This document shows, piece after piece, positions 47,056-57,432 of a stretch of 64,000 bases of DNA (the first letter of the stretch is position 1; each line of letters starts with the position of its first letter). Source of the DNA: Ahaetulla prasina. Its lineage: Eukaryota; Chordata; Lepidosauria; Squamata; Colubridae. The position numbers were made by a program, and so were the translations under genes. The stretch covers positions 106,852,554 to 106,916,553 of the forward strand of contig NC_080539.1 of assembly GCF_028640845.1 (NCBI RefSeq), written 5' to 3'. Under the pieces are notes generated by a model. It had not been told where the DNA came from, did not search any database, and worked only from the letters and a program-made list of their open reading frames with translations.

Positions 47056-47245
47056 GTAATAGCAATAGCACTTAGATTTATGTACCGCCCCATAATGTTT
47101 TACGGCACTCTTTGGGTGGCTTACAATGTCAGCATATTGCCCCACCCCTCCAACAAACTGAGTCCACGTTTTACCAATCTCGGAAGGATGGAAGGCTGAG
47201 TCAACCTTGAGCCCCATCAGGATCAAACACCAGGCTGTGCTGGAG
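47056..47245 (-). mobile_element. Sauria-type SINE inside L2
   Basis: The reverse orientation shows AATAGCAATAGCACTTAGAT (tail) and TCTCGGAAGGATGGAAGGC (body), with B-box-like GGATCAAAC. The tail is the ATTGCT type. Confidence 0.8.
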
Positions 47246-47598
47246 CTCAGCCACAATTGCAACTGCTTTACAACCAGCATGTCATATATTAATGGGGTTA
47301 CTTGGGTGTGCCAAGGTATATCTACAACTGGCTGCTGCATTCTGGACAGCTGCAATTTTCAAATGGTCTTCAAAGGAAATTCCATGTACGGTATGTTGCA
47401 ATAGTCTGTATACAAGATGACCAAGACACACGTTTCCTGATCCACAAATTGTGCACAAAATCCCTCCTATCTACAGCTGCTATTTGCTCCTTGAGCAGAA
47501 GCCATGAATTTAGGATGACCTCAAATTTTGCATCTAGAATTAAAAATGGAAAAGCTCCAGATCTAGGTGACTCCAAAATCTTCTTTCTGGGGTTCAAC

Positions 47599-47797
47599 CA
47601 GTGATGGTATTCAACCGGTTCTATCCAGTTCAGGAGAACTGGTAGCGGCAGCTGGGGAGGCTCTGCCCACCCACCCGGATGTTATCACATCCCGTTTTTG
47701 ATGCTCTGTGCATGCGGAAGGCTCTGTGCATGTGCAGAGGTGGCACATGTGCTCACATTTGCGAATCGGTAGCTAAGATAAGTGAATACCACCCCTG
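47599..47797. mobile_element. hAT non-autonomous element inside L2
   Basis: It starts CAGTGATGGTATTCAACC and ends GTGAATACCACCCCTG; flanks GGTTCAAC and GGTTCAGC (8-bp TSD, 7/8). The GC-rich interior (GGTAGCGGCAGCTGG) is related to 2751-2985. Confidence 0.88.
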
Positions 47798-48330
47798 GGT
47801 TCAGCTTGACCCTTTCCAAACCCACTGCCTCTAATCGCAGAAGAAAGAACCTTAGAAGAACTTCTTTCTTCTAAAAGAACTTCTTTCTTTCTTTCTTCTA
47901 AGAAAGAACCATAATCATATCACTTGACCAGTCTTGACTTGAAATGTATCATTGGCTATCATCAGCATATCGATGAAACCAAACCCCGTGCCAATATATG
48001 ATCTTATTCAGCAAATTCATGTAGATATTAAGCAGGACTGGAGAGAGAATCTAGCCCTGAAGCATTCTATGAAACAAGGACCTAGAGCTGGATCTCTCTC
48101 TCTCTACTAATCCCAAATGGAAACAGTCCCAGATAAAGGAGGAACAATTCCCAAATCCCACTAACCAATTTAGAAGGATATAATGATTGATGATATCAAC
48201 AATTCCCGAAAGATCATGCAAAGTCAGAATGGATGCACAATTCTTATCCCGAGCCTGCTCTAGCTCATCAATAAGCACAATCATTGCTCCCTCATGATTG
48301 TCCCCAGGCCTAAACCCTGACTAAAAAAAA

Positions 48331-48651
48331 GATCCAAGGGGTTCCTCCAGAGGCCCCTGAATGTGCAGCCTGTGTCAACTCTGAAGCTAACCTGGCTGAA
48401 GCCATTTTTGACTTCAGTGTTGCTACACTGGAGTTGAGGGATAGGAGGTGGGGAATAGAGATAGCTGGGGTTTTGTAACCAAAACAAACCAAAACAATAC
48501 TTTCTCCTGGGAACCAAGGACAGTCTCACACCTGGTCAGAGAGAGGAAGAGTGACGTTACCAGGCAACCGGATGGCACCCTGATTGGACCAAGTGACTGA
48601 TTGGGAAAGGGGGAAAACTTTTACTTTTAATAGTTTAACAGAGCTGTGCCA
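48331..48651. other. Unassigned interval
   Basis: It may be decayed L2 RT N-terminal sequence on the minus strand, but no block is clear. Confidence 0.35.
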
Positions 48652-50520
48652 ATATAACAGAATAACAGAGTTGGAAGGGATCTTGGAGGTCTTCTAGTAC
48701 AATCACCGCTTAGGCAGGAAACCCTACACCACTTCAGACAAACGGTTATGCAACATCCTCTTAAAAACTTCCAGTTTTGGAGCATTCACAACTTTATTTA
48801 TTTATTTTGTCACAACATCATACAAAAAGATTATATAGTATATACACATATAAACACATATAGGAAGAAGAAAAGAAAAACAATAGGACAGGAACGGTGG
48901 GCACGTTTGTGCGCTTATGCACGCCCCTTATGGTCCTCTTAGGAATGGGGTGAGGTCAATAGTAGAAAGTTTTTGGTTAAAGCTTTTAGGATTATGGGAA
49001 GAGACCACAGAGTCAGGTAAAGTATTCCAAGCACTGATGATTCTGTTGCAGAAGTCATATTTTCTGCAATCTAGATTAAAGCGGTTTACATTAAGTTTAA
49101 ATCTATTGGTTGCCCTTGTATTATTGCAATTAAAGCTGAAGTAGTCTTTGACAGGAAGGACATTACAATAGATGATTCTGTGAGTTAAACTTAGGTCTTG
49201 TCGAAGGCGACGGAGTTCCAAGTTTTCTAAGCCTAGGATTTCAAGTCTGGTGGGATAAGGTATTTTGTTGTTTTCAGAGGAATGGAGAACTCTTCTTGTA
49301 AAATATTTCTGGACACGCTCAATTGTATTGATGTCAGAGATGTGGTGAGGGTTCCAAACAGGTGAGCTGTATTCTAGAATTGGTCTAGCAAATGTTTTAT
49401 ATGCTCTGGTTAGTAGTGTGGTGTTTGGGAAAAGAAGCTACGCAAAATTAGGTTTACAACTCTTAGAGCTTTTTTTGCTATGTAGTTGCAGTGGGCTTTG
49501 GCACTTAGATCATTTGACATGAAAACTCCAAGGTCTTTAACGGGATGGGGGTCGTCTGTAAGGTAATGTCCATCTAGTATGTACTTAGTTTTAGAGTTCT
49601 TTTTTCCTATATGTAAGACTGAGCATTTGCTGGTTGAAATTTGAGCTGCCAATTTTAGACCAAGCGTTAGATGGTCAAGGTCGTTTTGAATGATAGAAGT
49701 GTTGTCTGTGGTGTTAAATAGTTTGACATCGTCAGCAAAGAGAACACAATTACTTGAGATATGGTCACAAAGATCATTAATGTATAGAATAAAGAGTGTT
49801 GGTCCAAGGACGCTGCCTTGAGGAACGCCACTCTTGACAGGAACAGGATTTGATAAAGCATTGCCAATTTTGACCACTTGTTGTCTGTTAGACAGAAAAG
49901 CAGATATCCATTTGTGGAGGGGTCCTGAGATGCCATAGGATGTTAGTTTAAGGAGAAGTTTATCGTGTACTACTGAGTCAAAAGCTTTGCAGAAGTCTAT
50001 GTAGATTGCATCTATTGATTTGCCTTGATCTAGATTTGAAGTCCATATGTTTTTGCAGTGGAGAAGTTGTAAGTTACATGATAACTTTTTCCTGAAACCA
50101 AATTGTTTGTTGGAGAGTAGGTTGTTAGTTTCTAAGTGTGAGGTAATGGATTGGTTGATGATAGATTCCATGACTTTGCAGGTGACGCAGCAAAGGGAGA
50201 TCGGTCTGTAGTTTTCGACTAAGCTGGGGTCTCCTTTTTTGAAGATGGGGATGACTGTGGCTAGTGACCAAAGTTTGGGAAGAGAACTGGTAGTGAAAGC
50301 TTTATCAAAGATAATACTTCTGGGGACAAGTTTTTCCACTGATTAATTGTTCTGTCGGGAAATTTCTCCTTAGTTCTAAGTTGCTTCTTTCCTTGATTAG
50401 TTTCCACCCATTGCTTCTTGTCCTGCCCTCAGGTGCTTTGGAGAAGAGCTTGACTCCCTCTTTGTGGCAGCCCCTGAGATATCGGAACACTACTATCATG
50501 TCACCCCTAGTCAATATGAT
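48652..50520 (-). mobile_element. CR1 LINE split by another LINE
   Basis: Two CR1 pieces, 48652-48793 (3' UTR, AACAGAGTTGGAAGGGATCT) and 50317-50520 (C-terminal region, TTGACTCCCTCTTTGTGGC), join seamlessly when compared with the uninterrupted CR1 at 51700-52315. The split falls at CAGAAGTTGTGAATGC of that copy. At most 3 bp appear duplicated. Confidence 0.85.
48794..50316 (-). mobile_element. CR1-clade (L3-like) LINE with nearly intact RT domain, nested in CR1
   Basis: The minus-strand frame 49410-50339 (309 codons; the first few come from CR1 flank) carries RT blocks in order: LWSLATVIPIFKKGDPSLVE (residues 23-42), YRPISLC (44-50), IYIDFCKAFDSV (112-123), SGVPQGSVLGP (170-180) and the active-site box FADD (201-204). 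A frameshift separates it from the C-terminal part (48928-49221: RIISAWNTLPDSVVSS). The 3' end is AATAAATAAATAAA. The endonuclease and RT N-terminus are missing. Relatives: 19117-19942 and 62540-64000. Confidence 0.9.
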
Positions 50521-50721
50521 AATATGATATATCCAATAAAACTATTCTTTGAGGAATTTACCTGCCTCGGAATTTTGTTTGCTATGTAATTATTACTTGG
50601 AACCTGACAGCCTGACCACTTTCTCAACATTTTTTTTTTTTGCTGGAATAAGACCATTAGCTAAAGAAGTAACTAACAGCAAGTGTTAGTTCCCTACCCT
50701 GGAGATAGATCTAGCAGAAAA

Positions 50722-50915
50722 CCCAAAAAGCCTCCATGTCCATTTTCTGATTGCTTATTTGTACCCTATGACTATCATTAAGTGTTGTACCTTAGAATTC
50801 TTGATGAACGTATTTTTCTTTTATGTACATTGAGACCATATGCACCAAGACAAATCCCTTGTGTGTCCAATCACACTTGGCTAATAAAGAATTCTATTCT
50901 ATTCTATTCTATGTC
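50722..50915 (+). mobile_element. LINE (ATTCT tail) 3' UTR only, copy 3
   Basis: TGATTGCTTATTTGTACCC ... GTGTCCAATCACACTTGGC, AATAAAG, then four ATTCT units. It is the 3' UTR of the 240-1313 family. Confidence 0.88.
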
Positions 50916-51699
50916 TGACTACATGCCCTGACATCCTACATTTTTAGCTGAGAACAAAAAGGCAATAATGAATTATGCACCCTTCATTGCTTGGCAACAC
51001 CCCCTTTCCCAAAATTGTTATACTTGAAGTGCCCTAGTATTAGAAGAGCTCGGCAAACAAGCTAAACCAACACATTCAAACATGTCTTTGCAACAACATT
51101 CATTATGGACCACATCAGTAGTGCACAAGAGCATGAACAATGGATGAAAGAGCCTTCATTTTTAAATGCACTCTAAAATCTCTACAAACAGCATGTCACA
51201 AGATAATTCAAAGTGCAGTAAACAATGGAAGCTTAGCAAGTCAATCAAATACAATATAGGGCATTTTATCTTAGCTTTTTAAAAATGCATTCGTGCTCCA
51301 GAAGAGCCAACACTCAACCAGCCAGTTCTGTATGTACTCTTCTATCGTGTTGGTTGTGCAGATTTTAGAATGTTTTTGAAGACAAAGAGCACTATTTTTA
51401 AAGGCATCCTAAGTCTCAACATTAACAGAATGTAAGAGTGTAAATAGTTCACAAGGGACAACTGAGCTCAAAAAGCCAATGGCATGAGTAGCATTTGCCT
51501 TCACATGCAACATTAGATCGTGCCCATTATTTTAGGCTGATTAGGGCAAACCATGGATTTATTAGGACTATTCTGTAAAAATCAGAAGTAAAGTTAACAC
51601 CTGTTTAAAGTTAACACCTGGATTTATTGGGACTATTCTGTAAAAATCAGAAGTAAAGTTAACACCTGTTTCTGAAGGTATATCAACACTTTTGGATAT
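50916..51699. other. Unassigned interval with a 65-bp tandem duplication
   Basis: The unit GGATTTATTAGGACTATTC ... AAAGTTAACACCTG starts at 51555 and again at 51620. Otherwise nothing recognised. Confidence 0.5.
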
Positions 51700-52315
51700 T
51701 GGTAATAATAATATACAGTTCTGGGCTGCATAAACAGAGGGATAGAATCAAGATCATGTGAAGTGTTAATACCACTTTAATAATGCCTTGGTAAGTCCAC
51801 ATTTGGAATATTGCTTCAGTTTTGGTTGCCATGATGTAAAAAAAATGTTGAGACTCTAGAAAGAGTACAGAGAAGAGCAACAAAGATGATTAGGGGACTG
51901 GAGGCAAAAACATATGAAGAATGGTTGCAGGTACTGGGTATGTCTAGTTTAATGAAAAGAAGGACTAGGGGAGACATGATAGTAGTGTTCCAATATCTCA
52001 GGGTTTGCCACAAAAAAGAGGAAATCAAACTATTCTCCAAAGCACCTGACAGTAAAACAAGAAGCAATAAGTGGAAACTGATCAAGGAAAGAAGCAACTT
52101 AGAACTAAGGAGAAATTTTCTGACAGTTAGAACAATTAATCAGTGGAACAACTTGCCTGCAGAAGTTGTGAATGCTCCAACACTGGAAATTTTTAAGAAG
52201 ATGTTGGATAACCATTTGTCTGAAGTGGTGTAGGGTTTCCTGCCTGGGCAGGAGCTTGGACTAAAAGACCTCCAAGGTCCCTTCCAACTCTGATATTATT
52301 ATTATACTTCAGGCC
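51700..52315 (+). mobile_element. CR1 LINE 3' end, uninterrupted
   Basis: The 115-codon frame 51886-52233 encodes the CR1 ORF2 C-terminus: MSSLMKRRTRGDMIVVFQYL, RSNLELRRNFLTVRTINQWN, NLPAEVVNAPTLEIFKKML. Upstream, 51700-51885 continues the family (CACATTTGGAATATTGCTTC) with breaks. The 3' UTR is TTCCAACTCTGATATTATTA. Confidence 0.9.
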
Positions 52316-53804
52316 AATTGCAAGATCTATTGACATAGGCCTTGCTCGACTTCATCTCATAGTGCATATTATTGGTTTCTGGTGGTGTTGAAAGGTTGGG
52401 CAAGGCATGCTCTAATTGGTTTCATTTTATTCATTTATTTATTTATTTGTTTTTGTCACATTTTTGGCCTTTGAATTCTTTCTGCTATTGTCTTGAAGTT
52501 CTGTTTCAGGGACATTTGGTATTTTAAAATGAATGATGTATGCAGTTTGCAAGGGTGGGGATGGGGATGGGGCTAATTAAAAACTGAATGTTGTAGGAGA
52601 TGTGCCTTACATCAAAACATTGGGAGAACCTTGTTTATCTCTCTCATTTGCTTTTTAGATGCCTAGAGAAAAATAGGGACAAGTAAATACACAAGCAGTA
52701 AAAAAAAATGATAGCAAGGGAAAGAAGAGAGAATAGCTTAGGCATGACAGGTATAGAGATATAGAGACAGAGATGGACTGGCACAAAAGAGAAAGGGGTG
52801 GAATATCTACCCACAGGGCAAATAGGAAATAGGGACAGGAGAGTAGATGGAGAAGCAAGAAATAGCTAGCCACACATATAATAGGGATAGACAGATATTC
52901 TGATACCCAAGGAAGGAAGACTAGGACTGGTATTGTATTCAGAAAGTCAGGAAAGGAATGGGTTTGATGTCCCAGTACAAATCAATTGAGGAATTCAATG
53001 GCCACTCTAGCTAAGAATTCTAAAAGCTGCATTTTCAACACAACTAAGACCTATCAAGGTAGGCAAAGCAATATTCAAACGTTCTTCATGACCCAATCAC
53101 CATAAGTTCATTGGTGACTGCTGCTTTGAGTTTTTGTAAGCATACACTGAGGTGATAGTATCCACCAGGTCTACATTCTCTTCTATAGGTCTGTTTTTTG
53201 ACTTAGCTTCCATTTTTTCCAGGCATCAGAATTTCTCCAGTGATTCTTGCCTTTGTATCTACTTGTCTATTTTTTTTAAAAAAAACTATTATGAATGCTT
53301 CCAGTAAAAAGTCACAAAATAAACCAGAGTTTTCAATATAAGGGTTTCCAAGATCACATAGCAATGTATTGTGTGAAATTTTGTAGACCTTGAAAGATGA
53401 ATGTTCTTGGTTAAGGATATTTTTTGTTCCCTGGTGCAATTGCTTTTTGTTGTTGTTGTTATTGTTAGAGATAAATCAAAATTATTATAAACAAGGTTAG
53501 GAAAGCATGCAAAGTACAGCCCTTGCTGGAATTATTTCCAAACCTATAATATGGTAGTCACAAGAGGATTCAGTATTTTCTTAGGTGTAATTAAGAGGCA
53601 TGTTGTGCATTGTGAATGTGGGATCTCTGCTTTTCCTTTTATTTCATGTGTGTCCGCATGTGCACACAAGTGTACTGAGAAACATAAGGCAGGATGTATA
53701 TGCTGTTTTCTGAATCACATGAGTATCTGAGGATTGTCCACACCCCCAATCTGATCCAGTATGCAAAGCATGGCTTTTGGAATTCTTTCCACTCCTTTAA
53801 TAGA
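52316..53804. other. Unassigned interval
   Basis: (ATTT)n at ~52434-52451 could be a lost SINE/LINE tail; (TTG)n at ~53444-53460. No exon recognised. Confidence 0.4.
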
Positions 53805-54010
53805 AGGCGACTGATACACTGGTTAAGGTTCAGGACTACAAAGAGGACGATCCAAGTTCAGTTCCACTCCCTTCATGAAAACTAATTGGCTGACTTTGGA
53901 CCACTCGCCCAACCCAACCTTCCTCATCTTCTTCTGGGTAAAAATGGGATGAGGAAGCACAATGTATGCTTTGAGCTTTGTAGGATAGTCAAGATTTAAA
54001 TATAACAATA
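53805..54010 (+). mobile_element. Sauria-type tRNA SINE
   Basis: ATACACTGGTTAAGGTTCAGG head, B-box-like CCAAGTTCAGTTCC, body CTGACTTTGGACCACTCGCC, CTTCTGGGTAAAAATGGG. Degraded but full-length in outline. Confidence 0.75.
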
Positions 54011-54059
54011 GAGATGCTTTGGTCACATGACCTGGAAGAAGAAGGGGGATGGAATAGAG

Positions 54060-54194
54060 CAGAGGTGTCAAACTCACATCATCACGGTGATGTCACGTGA
54101 CGTATCAGGACTTTTTCCCCCTTTGTTAAACCAGGCGTGGGTGTTGCTAGCATGTAATGCATCCGGGCTGCAGGCCATACGTTTGACAGTCCTG
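54060..54194. mobile_element. hAT MITE (CAGGGGTGTCAAACTC type)
   Basis: CAGAGGTGTCAAACTCAC to GTTTGACAGTCCTG; flanks GAATAGAG and GAATAGGA (8-bp TSD, 6/8). Same family and length as 36978-37111. Confidence 0.85.
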
Positions 54195-54469
54195 GAATAG
54201 GAGGATCTTTTTCTGGAATGCTTTTCTATGTAGCTCCTTTGTATATTTAGACCTACTTTTCAACTCAAGATTTCTTTTCTTGGCCTCTCCTACCCCAAGC
54301 ATGGTTCTATTTTGTTCAGTTTCAGGAGCATTACCCTACTGAGGGACAGCTACACCAACAGGCAGGAGGAGTCCCTTATAAGTTCTTTCTCATGTTCTGT
54401 TGTGCTGAAATAATTAAAAACCAAGCAGCAAATGTTCAGGAATACTATTACTACTATCATTATATATCA

Positions 54470-54870
54470 TTATATATGAGTGCCAAAGAATTGAGGTCTT
54501 TGAACTATGGTGTTGGAGAAGATTCCTGCGAGTCCCTTGGACTGCAAGGCGATCAAACCAGTCAGTCCTAGAAGAGATCAACCCTGACCGCTCTTTAGAA
54601 GGCCAGATCCTGAAGATAAAACTCAGATACTTTGGCCACCTAATGAGAAGGAAGGACTCACTGGAGAAGACCCTAATGCTTGGAAAGATTGAGGGTAAAA
54701 GAAGAATGGGGCAGCAGAGAACAAGGTGGCTGGATGGAGTCACTGAAGCAGTAGGCCTGAGCTTAAATGGACTCCAGAGGATGGTAGAGGACAGAAAGGC
54801 CTGGTGGAACATTGTCCATGGGGTCATGATGGGTCGGACATGACTTCGCAGCTAACAAAATCATTATATA
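54470..54870 (+). mobile_element. Bov-B (RTE clade) LINE 3' end with open C-terminal frame
   Basis: A stop-free frame from about 54475 to 54843 encodes the Bov-B ORF2 C-terminus: VFELWCWRRFLRVPWTARRS, RYFGHLMRRKDSLEKTLMLG, RTRWLDGVTEA, WWNIVHGVMMGRT. The 3' UTR follows with GGTCGGACATGACTTCGCAG. It is severely 5'-truncated. Bov-B is shared between squamates and ruminants by horizontal transfer, an established observation. Confidence 0.92.
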
Positions 54871-55640
54871 TCACTATATTTGCATGTATAAATAAATAGA
54901 TTAGCCAGGAGAAAAGTTATGTTTGGAAATATTTGTTATAAACTCTTGCTATCTTGGTAATCTGAAACACTTACAGTGTATAATGTCAGATTTTAAATTT
55001 ATTGTCTTGCACTTTAAAAATGTAGTGGGAGCAAATTCTATAAAAACTCCCTGAACTATCATTCTGCAGACTAGCAATTTCTAATTAGCCACCATGCTCC
55101 TCTGCAAATCTCCCCCCCCCCCCCGTTGCTCTGTCAAATTGTCTCAGTCCTGTCCCTGTCCTTAAGGGAGAAGCAGGAGTTTGGATTGTCAATTTAATTC
55201 TTGGATTCTCACTGCAGCTTCAAGCTGGACTGCAAATTAGTTCAGCGGGTGATAAGGTTTCTCTTGACCTGCCATCACTGGCCACTAAAGCAGCCATCGT
55301 CTTTCCCCCAAGAAATTGAATTTCCCTCATTAAGTGTATTGGAATAAAGCCAGACATATGGGATTATATCCTGTAGGACAGAGAAAATGAAACATTATCA
55401 TCGTCATCATCCTGTCAGTGGAAAAATGGCAGGTGCTTTGTGAAAAATTACCCTAAACTGTTGTTCCTAATCTGCATGCAGCACAGCAAACTTTTTCTGT
55501 GCATTGAGGTTGTTCTCTGTGTGTGGTTCTCTTTTTAAATGGCATTTGAAGTGCATTTGCACCCCAAGAGCCAATAGTATTCAGAAATAAAAACGTTTCT
55601 ATTGAAAACGAATGGCTCCATGTCAATGGATTTCTTTCTT
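54871..55640. other. Unassigned interval
   Basis: A C-run at 55113-55124 and AT-rich sequence; nothing recognised. Confidence 0.4.
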
Positions 55641-55800
55641 TTCTGTCTTCAGGTGGCATCAAATAAATGTCAATGACAAATGAGACTTAGTCGAAACGTC
55701 GCCAAGACACTTCCAATTTTACGCGGGAGAAAACCCGAATAACCAAAGACCTACAACCAAAGACCTACATATATATATATATATATATATAAAAGAAACA
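55641..55800 (+). mobile_element. Possible Penelope-like element remnant with hammerhead-like motif
   Basis: 55677-55700 reads CAAATGA, GACTTAGTC, GAAAC, GTC. Compared with the hammerhead core (CUGANGA, helix II, GAAA), the second box is intact, a short helix II (GAC/GTC) can form, and the first box has two changes. A tandem of ACCAAAGACCTACA and a (TA)n run follow. Penelope-like elements are known to carry hammerheads; the assignment here is inference. Confidence 0.4.
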
Positions 55801-56554
55801 GGAATATTGATTATAAAAAAGAAACGTATGTAGCATCTTTGCCGCTTTGGAGCTGTGAAATTGCACAAAGCAACCAATTCATTTCAAAATGGGTGCTCTT
55901 GAGTAGACTTCAAGAAATTGTGGTGAGATTCCTGAACCAAAGCATTCCACACAGCTTGGTTTTGTTGTTTGTTCCACCCACCACTTCCTTTTGGAGTTAT
56001 GTTGTATGTTTTCACTTAGGATCCATTCTGAGTTTAAGTACAGATTTATTCTTAAATGTAGTCTGAATTATTGTTGTGTTAGAACTGAATCATGCACCAG
56101 TCATTCAGTCAAACCTACTGAGATCTTATTTAAATGGTGTTCCAGGATGATAGTCATGTCACCCACAGAAGAAATTATAGCTATAGTCAGAAATATTGTA
56201 AAGGATATGTTTTATTCTTCCTATTTACAATTGGTTTCATTTTTCATAACTAAATCAGCTTTGCAGAGATCTTCAGAGAATGCTAAAATGTTATTTTGTA
56301 CAAGATATTATGAGGAAAAGATAAGCAACAGAATATAAACACAAATAATTACATTAATCTGCTGGAATGCTAAAATATCAATTGGTTTAAAAATCCAAAA
56401 CAGATCTGACTGCAGTTGCACACACTGTCCTTCTAATTTAAACTATTTAAAGTAAACTCTATGCTCTTGAAGGTGACCCAGAAATGCTAGCTGACTTGCC
56501 TCCAAAATCTGGAAACCTAATTTCAATCTTGGGTCAATTGCACAAACTACTCTC
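55801..56554. other. Unassigned interval
   Basis: Nothing recognised. Confidence 0.4.
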
Positions 56555-56790
56555 ATTTGTTTTATTGATATTTATATTGATTGTTTCCTGATTGCTATTT
56601 GTACCCTATGACTATCATTAAGTGCTGTACCTTATGATTCTTGATGAACGTATCTTTTCTTTTATGTACACTGAGAGCATATGCACCAAGACAAATTCCT
56701 TGTGTGTCCAATCACACTTGGCCAATAAAAAATTCTATTCTATTCTATTCTATTCTATTCTGTTCTGTTCTATTCTATTCTATTCTATTC
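56555..56790 (+). mobile_element. LINE (ATTCT tail) 3' UTR, copy 4, with expanded pentamer array
   Basis: The 3' UTR (CCTATGACTATCATTAAGTG, CCAATCACACTTGGCCAATA) runs into ~11 ATTCT/GTTCT units at 56731-56790. The array is continuous with the LINE end. Confidence 0.9.
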
Positions 56791-57281
56791 AATTCATTTT
56801 AATAGCAATCCTATATTTTATTGTAAAACAATCATGTAACATTTCTGTGCCCAGATCTAGTGTTTACTTGTACCTTCCATGGCTTAGCATAGTTTATATA
56901 TCTCTTTTGACATGCAGTGGAGACTTCCTTCTTCCCATGCCTGGCAGCTAGAGCCGCAGTATTGATTTAAAATAAAATATTTTTTTTTAAAAGAATGGAT
57001 AGACAAATTTCTGTCAGAATGCTGTGATTTGTATGAAAATATTAAAATCTCAGGAGACTTTTGTGGAATAGGTGCCCATGATCAGAAAATGTTTCCCAAC
57101 TCTGATATTTTATCTTTCTCATTATTAGCTTTTCCAACCAATGGGGTCCTGAACTTTCTTTTGCCAGTTGGGTTTGGTGTTGGAAACATGTGGAGGAGGC
57201 CTTCATCCTGCAGTGGATAGACAATGGCTAGATGTCAAGGATGAAATTTTGGCAGCTATGTGGCTCTGCATTTCAACTCTC
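56791..57281. other. Unassigned interval
   Basis: AT-rich; nothing recognised. Confidence 0.4.
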
Positions 57282-57289
57282 CATTAGAG

Positions 57290-57424
57290 CAGGGGTCTCC
57301 AACCTTGGTCCCTTTAAGACTTGTGGATTTCAACTCCCAGAGTCCCTTAGCCAGCAAAGCTGGCTGAGGAACTCTGGGAATTGAAGTCCGCAAGTCATAA
57401 ATGGACCAAGGTTGGAGACCCCTG
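57290..57424. mobile_element. Foldback hAT MITE with perfect TSD
   Basis: CAGGGGTCTCCAACCTTGGTCC and GGACCAAGGTTGGAGACCCCTG-type ends are near-perfect complements; perfect 8-bp TSD CATTAGAG on both sides. The interior GCCAGC AAA GCTGGC forms the hairpin tip, so the full 135 bp can fold into one hairpin. Confidence 0.95.
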
Positions 57425-57432
57425 CATTAGAG

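Larger units (their letters stand above)
46780..48330 (-). mobile_element. Old L2 LINE (RT to C-terminus) with nested insertions
   Basis: On the minus strand from 48330, IVLIDELEQARDKNCASILT and HDLSGIVDIINHYILLNWL match the L2 RT palm. HRYADDSQ follows near 47975, then a C-terminal part (LQLSRMQQPVVDIPWHTQVT near 47355, and PYKALHRPGYLQNHLSLTS near 47010). Many stops and frameshifts. It is interrupted by a SINE (47056-47245) and a hAT element (47599-47797), so it is the oldest layer here. Confidence 0.75.

Noticed and set aside
55640..55680. Splice-acceptor-like TTTCTGTCTTCAG followed by a possible exon
   Set aside because: The downstream sequence has stops and matches the repeat-like hammerhead region; no coding signal.
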